This document shows, piece by piece, positions 56,454 through 64,000 of a stretch of 64,000 nt of DNA (within the stretch, counting starts at the first letter, position 1; each line of letters starts with the position of its first letter). The notes beneath the pieces were generated by a model that was given only the letters and a program-made list of their open reading frames with translations, was not told where the DNA came from and did no database searches. The position numbers and the translations under genes were made by a program. Location of the stretch: positions 1 through 64,000 of the forward strand of contig CAYMTV010000002.1 of NCBI GenBank assembly GCA_964393525.1, read 5' to 3'. Origin of the DNA: CAYMTV01 sp964393525 (GTDB taxonomy: Bacteria > Patescibacteriota > Microgenomatia > Daviesbacterales > UBA10151).

Positions 56454-57565
56454 ACTGACTTAAGCACTTGAATTACCTCCTTGGCCATTTTTTTGAAAGA
56501 GAACTTTTTCGCCCTTTCTAAACCTAACTTTGATAATTTATCTCTAAGTTTTTTATCCGTTGATATGGTTCGGATTGCCTGCTCTATTTGGTCTGCCGAG
56601 TCGGGATTTACCAGTAGACCAGCGTTTCCAATAACCTCAGGCAGGGATGAAACGTTAGATGCAATGACCGGAGTTCCACAGGCCATAGCTTCAATAACAG
56701 GTATTCCAAAACCCTCCCATAAAGAAGGCAATATGAAAGCTTCTGCGCCATTTATTAAGTAAGGCATCTTGCTGTCTGGGACAAAGCCTGTAAAAACAAC
56801 CTTTTCTTCTATCCCGAGCTCTTTTGGCCTACTTAAAATTTCATCATACATCCAACCTTCTTTCCCATCTCCTTTGGCTTTGCCTACTATTACCAGTTTT
56901 AAGTTCTCAATATTCTTGAAAGACTCTATCAATTTTATAATATTTTTTTTTGGTTGGACTGTCCCTATGAAAATAATATACTTTCCCTCAATTCCATAGC
57001 TTCTCTTAACTTGATTAACCTCATCTGAATCATTAATTGGCATATAAATTGAATTGTCATATCCTGGGTAAGCCACGGTTATCTTTTCCTTGGGAATTTT
57101 GTAGTTTTTTAGTAAGTCTTTTTTTGTAGAATTTGAAATTGTAATTATGTGTGATGAATTTAATATAGAATATTTCGTCCAGTTTATGAGCTTATACAAA
57201 TCTTTTTTTTGAAAAGTTTGCGGAAAATGTAAAAAAGCCAGATCAAAAATTGTGCAAACTCTCTTAATATTCGTTATGTTAGGGATATAATGCGTAGGTG
57301 AAAAGAAAACATGAGGTTTATTCTTAGTAAACTTAATTTTTAAGGGTAAGGCGAGTCTGGTCCAGAAAAATTTTGGTTTTAGAACTTCATACTTAAACCC
57401 TTCTCTTGGAGCAGGCATGTCTAAAACGGGTTTATCCGGCAAAAACACCGTATAATCGTTTTCCAAATCATTCGCCTCAAAGGTTCGAATTAGTTCATAA
57501 GCTATTTGGCCTGATCCAAGCCTTTGAGAAACATTTGCTTCATATCCATCGACCCAAATATTCAT
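56450..57565 (-). CDS. GT4 glycosyltransferase (mannosyltransferase-like)
   Basis: 371 aa: N-terminal IWVDGYEANVSQRLGSGQIAYELIRTFE, VCTIFDLAFLHFPQTF, ITISNSTKKDLLKNYKIPKEKITVAYPGYDNSIY, IIFIGTVQPKKNIIKLIESF, and PSLWEGFGIPVIEAMACGTPVIASNVSSLPEVIGNAGLLVNP. Canonical EX7E donor motif (EGFGIPVIE). Paralogous to the interrupted gene just upstream, with a 4-bp overlap. Confidence 0.92.
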   Translation of the reverse strand: MNIWVDGYEANVSQRLGSGQIAYELIRTFEANDLENDYTVFLPDKPVLDMPAPREGFKYEVLKPKFFWTRLALPLKIKFTKNKPHVFFSPTHYIPNITNIKRVCTIFDLAFLHFPQTFQKKDLYKLINWTKYSILNSSHIITISNSTKKDLLKNYKIPKEKITVAYPGYDNSIYMPINDSDEVNQVKRSYGIEGKYIIFIGTVQPKKNIIKLIESFKNIENLKLVIVGKAKGDGKEGWMYDEILSRPKELGIEEKVVFTGFVPDSKMPYLINGAEAFILPSLWEGFGIPVIEAMACGTPVIASNVSSLPEVIGNAGLLVNPDSADQIEQAIRTISTDKKLRDKLSKLGLERAKKFSFKKMAKEVIQVLKSV

Positions 57566-58566
57566 TTTATTAAACTCCTGTACAAGCTGGCAGTTTCTTC
57601 AGCGCATTTTTCCCAACTAAAGAACTTAGCACGTTCCTCCCCTTTTTTTATTACAAAATCTTTTTCGCTTATAGCCTCTTCTATTCCTTTTTTAATTTGG
57701 CTCAGATCTGTGGGATCTACAATTATTGCCGCGTCTCCCGCAATCTCAGGCATTGATGAAACATTGGAGGTAACCACCGGACATCTGCAAGCCATTGCTT
57801 CAATTATTGGCAAACCAAAACCTTCATATAAAGTTGTATAGACTAAGCAATCGGCAGAAGAATATAATAGTGGCGTGTCATCTGCCGGAATGTAGGGTAA
57901 ATCTTCACCCATTATCACTAAATTATAACCATCAGATGCTTGTTTGATCCTTCTTAAATTTTTTCTTTCTCCGATTCCCCCTATTGCTAAAATAAAATGT
58001 TCCGGTAAGCTATATTTTTTCTTAAACTCAAAAACTTTGCGCTCGGGTTGAGGTTTATATATCTCTGAGACCCCCTCATAGATTATTACAATCTTTTCCC
58101 CAGGAATATTGGAAACTGACATTAAATCTTTTTTAGTACTTTCTGAAACTGCTATTACCATATCGATTTCTTTTTCTACTATTTTTAACCTTGTTTTATG
58201 AACTTCGGAAATTTTGGGATGAGACCAGTTTGGGAATTTTATTGGTACAAGGTCGTGATAGGTTGTTACTTTTTTTGCTTTGGTTTTTGGTTGAGTTCAT
58301 TCGGAGCTGTGGAAAATATCATTATTGCCAACAAATGATCCTATTGGAAATTTGCGGTATTTGTTAAACAGAATTTCAAGCAGTGTCGGCGGCATTGGAA
58401 ATTTTGCCACATTTTTAAGACTTCCTTTGTATGGCTTTCGGAGGGACGAATAAAAGAATTTCATTTGAAAATCCCTAATCCTTGACAGTTGTTCTGCAAG
58501 TTTATCGGTGTATACACCTACTCCCCCGCCATGGGCACTTTGTGAGATGTCAAATCCTACTACCAT
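57562..58566 (-). pseudogene. GT4 glycosyltransferase interrupted by one in-frame TGA
   Basis: Read through the TGA at 58297-58299, this is one continuous 334-codon GT4 gene. The first part is VGFDISQSAHGGGVGVYTDKLAEQL ... NDIFHSSE, then TGA, then TQPKTKAKKVTTYHDLVPIKFPNW, VIAVSESTKKDLM, FILAIGGIGERKNLRRI, TTLYEGFGLPIIEAMACRCPVVTSNVSSMPEIAGDAAIIVDP. Both halves are well conserved and no other stop or frameshift exists. In related GT4 proteins the residue after SS(D/E) is Trp, so TGG to TGA is the simplest explanation. Codons beyond the stop look unrelaxed, so the change is recent, a sequencing error, or read through. An internal ATG at 58161 could make only a C-terminal fragment. Confidence 0.85.
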
Positions 58567-58587
58567 ATTGTTAATTGTATCAAAGCG

Positions 58588-60432
58588 TTAGACTATTGGC
58601 TTAATATGCATTGGATCTGCCAAAAAAATTGATGTTAAATGCCAAATGTATAGCAAAATAAAAAACCCAACTAATACATTTCTTAATCTTTTGGGAAGCT
58701 TCATTAAAACAATTGCAAAAATAGCCCCAAGTATAATATGTATGGCAGGATACAAAATCACACTGAAAAACATACTATCAAACAACTTTGCCGGATTTAA
58801 CCTTAAGAAAGCTGCTGCCTGAAAAGAGGGAAAATCCTGATTTACAAATATTATTTTTAGTGGCTTTTCAAAAGCGATTCCTATAAATCTTAATGCATCA
58901 ATGGCAAACCCAAAGTAATAAATATTTGATAACTGAATATACCGTAAAGATTGAATTACAGGATCCAACCCAAATGACAACGGTATAAACCAAACAGTAA
59001 ATCTCCTAAATTTAATTGTAATCAAGATTATCGTTAATAGACTTGTTAAAAACAGAATTATTTTAAAAAGAATAGGAAAAGGAAGCTGTGGTCCAAAGAA
59101 AACTGTCCACCCATATAAGTTAAAAGACCTAAAAATTAGTCCAAATGAGGCAAAAGCAAACATTACACCCAAAAACCATAACAAAAATCTTTTTTTAATA
59201 ACCGCATAAGCAAAAGTTAACACCAAAATCAAAATAAAAATAAAATTATAATCTTCGGTATTTTTCTGTTGGAGTTTTAGAGGCAGTCTCCGGTCCAGGA
59301 AATTGCTTTTATCAGGCAAAAAATAATCACTAAAGGATATATTCTGCTCATAGTTTATGAATTCTTTATGAAAAATGCTTTTACGAAGATTTGGATTTAG
59401 TTCCCAAACAGCCTCATTAAGTTGAATTTTTGCCGTCTTTGGAAAGTCCTGAAAAATTCCTTTATACTCATCATAAAATTTTGATAAGGTAACTGCTTTT
59501 AAATTACTGATTTCCTTTAATGATTCAAGCTGTTTTGCATATTCACCTATATAGCCTACACTTTCAATTCCTGTTTCCAAACCCACTGTTATTTGACCTA
59601 TTTTATTTTCACAACTTAAATAAGAATTAACCAGTCGCAAGAAGTAACCTGTATCCTTGCCTTGTCTTATATAATCATTTGCCTGGAGAGAGTAATTTGA
59701 AAACTTGGGTCCATCCCCATAAGCTAAAAAAGAATCTCTTTGCGCCCATTGAAGAATTACAACGTCTTGCTTGACCTTCAAGTTACTGACAGGAGTCAAG
59801 ATGTTTGCTCTAGATGGATAGTATGGCACTCCCCACCACTGCCCCCAGACACCGTAATTATCGGTTGTCTTCTGATCGGCTACAATCATAGCCGCTTTAA
59901 TACCAAACTTTTCTTTTAAATAATTAAGGGAATACGAATCTATCCACCAGGCCCCGACAGATTTCGGAAAATATCCAAACTTATCTTTAAACTCTCTAAA
60001 TAACTCATCAATTAACTTCTTTCTTTCCGATTGCGTATAACCGGAAAGAAAAACAGCCTGCGGATAAAACCAGGCAACATCCTGCGGATAAATCACCCGC
60101 CCTTTTTCCGCCAAGTTTTTTGAAATTTCAAGAAAGACCCCTATTTCCTGTTTGTTGTTAAAAGTTTTGATTTTTGACAAAAGGGCTGCATCATTTAGCG
60201 TATCATATTGAACAAGCCAGGTTGCTTGGAAGTTGTATTTACTAATTAAATCGTACTGATCACTAATCGGTTTGAGGCTTTTATCAGTCCAGAGATCCCT
60301 CCCCCTAACCGGATTTACCAAGGTAAGGTATCTGTTAGGGCAACTAATATTTTCTTGTGCTTTAACAGTCGAAGAATTGACTAAAAGGACTACAGTAATA
60401 AATATTGTGAGAAGTTTATTGCGCTTTTGCAT
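58588..60432 (-). CDS. Secreted deacetylase-like domain fused to a membrane region
   Basis: 614 aa in two parts. A signal-peptide-like N-terminus (about 1-26, ending VKA) leads an outward-facing domain of about 350 residues. It contains YDLISKYNFQATWLVQYDTLND, FNNKQEIGVFLEISKNL, KLIDELFREFKDKFGYFPKSVGAWWIDSYSLNYLKEKFG and IGQITVGLETGIESVGYIGEYAKQL. That order (search for ageing TIM-barrel pieces, FGYFPKSVG) resembles polysaccharide-deacetylase / GH57-like barrels, but I cannot point to a full metal triad. The C-terminal part (about 395-610) has six or more membrane helices. A glycan-modifying role is inferred from fold hints and neighbours only. Confidence 0.6.
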   Translation of the reverse strand: MQKRNKLLTIFITVVLLVNSSTVKAQENISCPNRYLTLVNPVRGRDLWTDKSLKPISDQYDLISKYNFQATWLVQYDTLNDAALLSKIKTFNNKQEIGVFLEISKNLAEKGRVIYPQDVAWFYPQAVFLSGYTQSERKKLIDELFREFKDKFGYFPKSVGAWWIDSYSLNYLKEKFGIKAAMIVADQKTTDNYGVWGQWWGVPYYPSRANILTPVSNLKVKQDVVILQWAQRDSFLAYGDGPKFSNYSLQANDYIRQGKDTGYFLRLVNSYLSCENKIGQITVGLETGIESVGYIGEYAKQLESLKEISNLKAVTLSKFYDEYKGIFQDFPKTAKIQLNEAVWELNPNLRKSIFHKEFINYEQNISFSDYFLPDKSNFLDRRLPLKLQQKNTEDYNFIFILILVLTFAYAVIKKRFLLWFLGVMFAFASFGLIFRSFNLYGWTVFFGPQLPFPILFKIILFLTSLLTIILITIKFRRFTVWFIPLSFGLDPVIQSLRYIQLSNIYYFGFAIDALRFIGIAFEKPLKIIFVNQDFPSFQAAAFLRLNPAKLFDSMFFSVILYPAIHIILGAIFAIVLMKLPKRLRNVLVGFFILLYIWHLTSIFLADPMHIKPIV

Positions 60433-61822
60433 ATTGATGAATAAAACCTACTCCCCTAAAGTCATAAGTTTCTATTTTTTTGTATCCTAGAGATTGAAGC
60501 TGTTTTTCCAATAATCTTTCAGGGTCTGTAATACCTGCTAAATACTCAAATAAGTAAATTGGATTTTTACTCATATTGATTATTTTTAAATCTTGCAGAG
60601 TTTGAGCTGGAATTCTTTCTAACCCGGGGGTAGCAATCTTAGGATCTGTCTGGTAGTAGATTACGGGTGCTGGAATTTCATTATTCTCAAATATAATTAA
60701 GGAGTTGGAATTTGCTTGCTGATTGATAAATTTAACAGCTCCTTTCCAATCCTCCCGATGAAACTTAGGGTTTAAAAGATACATCAGGCTGAAAAATGAC
60801 TGCATAACAATTAAAGCTACAAGCGCAATAATTCTAAGCTTGCCTCCCAGCCTTTCCAGACCAATTGAAACCAATAGATAAAATGCCGGAAGTATAAAAA
60901 TAAACCTGAAATAAGAAAACACCGGAACAAAAAAAGATATTAAAAAGGCCAAAAGCGGAGGCACTATTAACCACAAAAAAATGTAATCCAACTCCAAGAT
61001 CTTTTTCCTTACCTTTCCTAAAATCAACAAATAATTTATAGAGACAAACACGGAAACTAAAGCGTACAAAAACATGTTATCAAAAGACACTTTGCCAATT
61101 AAACTTTTAACCCAAAGAAGTCCGATTTCTTTTATTCGAACCCCGCCAACCACTTCTTTCCAACCTGTCAAAGAACTTGCGGTAGTAATTCCTTGGGAAA
61201 ACTGGTCTCGAAAAACCAAAATCCAGGGACTATAGATAATTAAACTTATTAAAAAAGCCTTTTGAACCTTTTGTATTTTTTGTTTTTCATGGAGCAAAAG
61301 ATAAATGATTTGAGCAGGGAACAAAAAGTAAGCTACATAATCTGAGTAAAAGACTAGGGCTGAGGATAAAATATATCCTGTTAAAAATTTCAAATCATTT
61401 TTTTTTAATAACTTGATAAAAAAATATGAAGAAAGGGATACTGCAAATGCGGCCAAGGAATAAGGCCTAGCCTCCTGGGAGTAATAAATATGCAGCGGGG
61501 CAATGGCCAAAAGCATACTCGAGAATATTCCAACTTTCTTAGAGAATTCTTTTCCACTCAGGTAAGTTATATATACTGTAGCTACCCCAAAAAAGACGGG
61601 GAGCAATCTTATAATGACTTCTGAGTTATTAAGACGCACCCAAACCCAAAGTAATGCAAACCATAAAGGCGGATGAAAATCTCCTAATGGATATTTTGTA
61701 ACAAAATCCCAAAAATTAAATCTTTGAGCATAAACCACATTTATTGCCTCATCAAACCATAAACTTTGATTTAAACTAATAACTCTGATGAAAAAAGCAA
61801 ATATTAGTATTAGAAAAATCAT
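60416..61822 (-). CDS. GT39-type membrane glycosyltransferase
   Basis: 468 aa with about 11 membrane helices. Classic PMT_2 features are an early outside loop SLNQSLWFDEAINVVYAQRF with the acidic DEA, followed by GDFHPPLWFALLWVWVRL (HPPL) and an SQEARPYSLAAFAVSLSSYFF segment. A soluble C-domain (about 370-468) carries DPERLLEKQLQSLGYKKIE. It transfers sugar from a polyprenyl-phosphate donor outside the membrane. Overlaps the deacetylase-like gene by 17 bp. Confidence 0.85.
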   Translation of the reverse strand: MIFLILIFAFFIRVISLNQSLWFDEAINVVYAQRFNFWDFVTKYPLGDFHPPLWFALLWVWVRLNNSEVIIRLLPVFFGVATVYITYLSGKEFSKKVGIFSSMLLAIAPLHIYYSQEARPYSLAAFAVSLSSYFFIKLLKKNDLKFLTGYILSSALVFYSDYVAYFLFPAQIIYLLLHEKQKIQKVQKAFLISLIIYSPWILVFRDQFSQGITTASSLTGWKEVVGGVRIKEIGLLWVKSLIGKVSFDNMFLYALVSVFVSINYLLILGKVRKKILELDYIFLWLIVPPLLAFLISFFVPVFSYFRFIFILPAFYLLVSIGLERLGGKLRIIALVALIVMQSFFSLMYLLNPKFHREDWKGAVKFINQQANSNSLIIFENNEIPAPVIYYQTDPKIATPGLERIPAQTLQDLKIINMSKNPIYLFEYLAGITDPERLLEKQLQSLGYKKIETYDFRGVGFIHQYAKAQ

Positions 61823-61823
61823 A

Positions 61824-62975
61824 CTAAGAAATATAATAACCTCTGGAAAAAAACATTAATAGAATAAAAAGAAGTACTGGAGAGATTATGAAGTAAATTA
61901 ATTTAAATATTTTATTCTCTATTAAGCCTATGGTAATAAAAATGGGGAATAAAACAATCGTGTATCTTGGAAGGCCTGAAAAAGTACCACTTAATACCGG
62001 AATTAAAAATGCAACTAGCGAGTATATCAGGTAAGAAGTTTTTATTTTTTTCTTCCAAGCAACAACAAGCATGCAGATAACAAAGACAAAAACAGATATC
62101 TCAAGCATAGCAATCCACCACTCAAGTTGAGTTGCAGGTAAATAAAAAAATATTTTCAAATATCTAAATATGGTTTGGAAAGGAAAGACTATTGTATCAA
62201 GTGATCTGCTGTTTCCCTGCGCACCATGGGCATAGAGAAAATTTAAAAAATCTCCCCATTTAAAATATGAATATAGAGAAAAACCTATTAAACCAAAAGG
62301 CACTAAAAGAATACTGAAAAATTTATACATATTTTTTCTCATTTTAAGTAATTCATATAAAATTGCAGGGAAAATGGAGATTCCAACAAGCCTTGTACTT
62401 GTAAGTAGCATTCCAGCAAGACCTGCAAAAAACCAGTTACCTTTTTCTATAAAATAGAACACAACAAGTACTAGCATCAAAAATAGACTTTCAGAATAAA
62501 TTGAACCAAAGAAAAATGACGTCGGAAATAGAGCCATTGAAACTGTTGCTATTTTGGCAGCTTTTTCTGAATACTCCTTTTTAACTAATTTATAAAAAAA
62601 TATTAGCGCTAAGAAGAAAAATAAATTTGCCAGAATTAAACCGCTTAAAAATTGGACTTCGCTATATGCAATCTTATCTCCCAGTAACCCCGATAGAAAA
62701 TTTATTAAGATAGGGAACGAAGGAAAAAAACGACCATCAGTTGTATAGCCATTTCCTGCAATAGAAAGATAATGCACCCCATCAAAATTAGCCCATGGGT
62801 ATACTAAGTAAGATTTAATAAAAGAGTCACTACTTACAAAGTTTAAGACATTGGTAAAATCACTATTTGCCCTATATTGAATATTTTGGCTAAAAATTAA
62901 TGGGATAAAAAGAATTATTCTCCAAATAAGAAAAAATACTAAAACAAATTTGAAATCCTTCATGGATAACTTCAA
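61824..62975 (-). CDS. PIG-V-like membrane mannosyltransferase
   Basis: 383 aa with about 10 membrane helices. First outside loop: YPWANFDGVHYLSIAGNGYTTDGRFFPSFPIL, the W/FDxxxYxxIAxxGY pattern of PIG-V / GT76-like enzymes. Then VSMALFPTSFFFGSIYSESLFLMLVLVVFYFIEKGNWFFAGLAGMLLTSTRLVGI, the second hallmark. It probably uses a lipid-phosphate mannose donor. It sits 1 nt after the next upstream gene, within the same membrane-GT run. Confidence 0.8.
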   Translation of the reverse strand: MKLSMKDFKFVLVFFLIWRIILFIPLIFSQNIQYRANSDFTNVLNFVSSDSFIKSYLVYPWANFDGVHYLSIAGNGYTTDGRFFPSFPILINFLSGLLGDKIAYSEVQFLSGLILANLFFFLALIFFYKLVKKEYSEKAAKIATVSMALFPTSFFFGSIYSESLFLMLVLVVFYFIEKGNWFFAGLAGMLLTSTRLVGISIFPAILYELLKMRKNMYKFFSILLVPFGLIGFSLYSYFKWGDFLNFLYAHGAQGNSRSLDTIVFPFQTIFRYLKIFFYLPATQLEWWIAMLEISVFVFVICMLVVAWKKKIKTSYLIYSLVAFLIPVLSGTFSGLPRYTIVLFPIFITIGLIENKIFKLIYFIISPVLLFILLMFFSRGYYIS

Positions 62976-62976
62976 T

Positions 62977-64000
62977 TCATTCTTTTAATTCCACCTGATA
63001 TAAATTGCATACTTCAAAGCATCCTTTTTGTACCTCGGTTACCTTAAAATTTTTAAATATATCATTGTAGGAAACATGTAGATAACCTTCATTCCCAATT
63101 CCATACCTTGAGAGGTAAAGAGGATATCCTGCCTTAATTTTTTGCTCGTAAAGCGAAACTAAAGATGGGTAATTATATTGACCCCAGACTTTCTCTTTAT
63201 CCAGGTAAAATTCCTGATTAATAGATAAAGGCAGCAGACTATATTTTCCATTAGAAAAAAAGTCTATATAGTAAGGAGGTGCTGCTGATATTACAAACGG
63301 CTTTTTACCGAAATCTTTTTGATTATTGAAAAAATCATTTAGATTTCTAACTGAGATATAATTCCAGGGGGTTTCGCTGTATTTTAAATTCAGTACGATC
63401 TGATTTTTAAGCCTAATGATATTTGTTGCAAAATAAAAAATAGCTACTATGCTAAATACAAGGTAAATTAAATACCTAATCTTATGTTTTTTAACTAAGG
63501 TAAACAAAATCACAAAAAATAATCCAAATCCAGCAGTTAAGCTTGGGATAACATGATAAATATATCTGGCATCGACCGAATAAAAAGTTGATATAAAAAA
63601 AACTACACTAAATATAAAAAGGAGTAAAGCAAGGCTTATAAATCTGTAGTCTTTTTTAAACATCCCTAAAATTAATCCTAAAAGACCCAGCTTACCTACA
63701 AACGCGGGAACTATTGGAGTAAAATCCCACAAAAACCTCATTGAACTTCCATTAAGCGCACCCCAATAAGCAGTGAGATTGTCTTTAAAATAGGCTAGAG
63801 AAAACCAGGCATTTCTGGCTGTGGAAGAAGTTTGTATAGCAGATTCATTTAATTGATGATTTGGAATAATCAGTGCAAGCAAACGTAGAAGGTTAGCAAA
63901 AAGGTTTACTCCTTTAATCAAATATTCATACAAAGAAAGTAGTCCCACAAAGATAAATAAAGAGCCAAAAAAAATGCCATAAGTTTTCACTTTTAAAGAT
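62977..64000 (-). CDS. Membrane glycosyltransferase (GT39-like), 5' end outside window
   Basis: At least 337 residues are visible and the frame stays open to the window edge. A GTG at 63990 could start it, but the protein would then lack the N-terminal catalytic loop expected of GT-C enzymes, so the gene probably begins upstream. Seen: about seven membrane helices, an outside loop (ARNAWFSLAYFKDNLTAYWGALNGSSMRFLWDF), and TFYSVDARYIYHVIPSLTAGFGLFFVILF, the ..RYxxxxxPxLxxxxG pattern late in PMT_2 proteins. A soluble C-terminal domain of about 130 residues has a Cys pair near its end (GCFEVCNLY). Confidence 0.65.
   Translation of the reverse strand, partial: SLKVKTYGIFFGSLFIFVGLLSLYEYLIKGVNLFANLLRLLALIIPNHQLNESAIQTSSTARNAWFSLAYFKDNLTAYWGALNGSSMRFLWDFTPIVPAFVGKLGLLGLILGMFKKDYRFISLALLLFIFSVVFFISTFYSVDARYIYHVIPSLTAGFGLFFVILFTLVKKHKIRYLIYLVFSIVAIFYFATNIIRLKNQIVLNLKYSETPWNYISVRNLNDFFNNQKDFGKKPFVISAAPPYYIDFFSNGKYSLLPLSINQEFYLDKEKVWGQYNYPSLVSLYEQKIKAGYPLYLSRYGIGNEGYLHVSYNDIFKNFKVTEVQKGCFEVCNLYQVELKE

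Noticed and set aside
58297..58299. Genome-wide UGA recoding as in Gracilibacteria/Absconditabacteria
   Set aside because: In those groups UGA is Gly, but the expected residue here is Trp. htpX and mraZ end in TGA exactly at overlaps with the next gene, and no other gene shows in-frame TGA at conserved positions.
1..64000. CRISPR arrays, rRNA genes, IS transposases
   Set aside because: No regularly spaced repeats longer than the tandem pairs listed, no rRNA-like stretches and no transposase or integrase motifs were seen.

Overview
The window is about 64 kb of AT-rich, densely packed bacterial DNA. It looks like a member of the Candidate Phyla Radiation (Patescibacteria), most likely a Microgenomates-type lineage; that placement is inference. 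The evidence is: shortened or divergent versions of core envelope enzymes (MurB, MurF, MurE, MurG), an IleRS of the HAWG type, DUF4012 and LemA proteins, scattered single tRNA genes without encoded CCA, and many genes that appear to be transcribed without a leader (a -10 box 6-8 nt before the start codon). TGA is a normal stop here: htpX and mraZ both end in TGA inside start/stop overlaps with the next gene. One assembly gap (100 N) lies inside enolase.

Layout. 1-6 kb: gatC-gatA, an htpX / small membrane protein / Nudix operon, a GIY-YIG gene bracketed by inverted repeats, lemA and polX. 5.8-10.7 kb: tRNA-Asp, a LysM protein, tRNA-Gly and tRNA-Thr surrounding an accessory island. The island holds a trypsin-like protease, a protein resembling lantibiotic-dehydratase C-terminal domains, a GIY-YIG protein with HNH-type repeats, and much palindromic repeat DNA. 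Each of the first two tRNAs is followed by a CCCCGCC-type palindrome and a copy of a tRNA 3' end. 10.7-16.6 kb: surface-polysaccharide genes (ligase/polymerase, GT2, flippase, methyltransferase, unknown membrane proteins). 16.6-20.9 kb: gpmA-eno, tRNA-Val, lepB, parB, rpmA, rplU.

21-37.8 kb is a division and cell-wall (dcw) cluster read on the minus strand: mraZ-ftsL-ftsI-murE-murB-murF-mraY-ftsW-murG-ftsQ-ftsA-ftsZ-ileS-rodA. An array of four MraZ-type boxes spaced exactly 10 bp apart lies upstream of mraZ. murC, murD and ddl are absent from the cluster, and rsmH sits 7 kb away on the other strand. 37.9-42.8 kb: a membrane-anchored protein, glyQS, recO and a DUF4012 protein. 43-64 kb is a long exopolysaccharide / glycan assembly locus: an initiating sugar transferase, many GT4 and GT2 glycosyltransferases, several membrane GT-C glycosyltransferases, a second O-antigen-ligase-like protein, a hexapeptide acyltransferase, and a GT4 gene interrupted by one in-frame TGA at a position expected to be Trp.

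Across the window there is a recurring class of very short perfect palindromes with 2-3 nt loops. They are often found with 15-30 bp tandem duplications, and some lie in frame inside genes (gatA, murF, a GT4 gene). Together with the IR-flanked GIY-YIG gene and the tRNA-end copies, these are the least explained features here.
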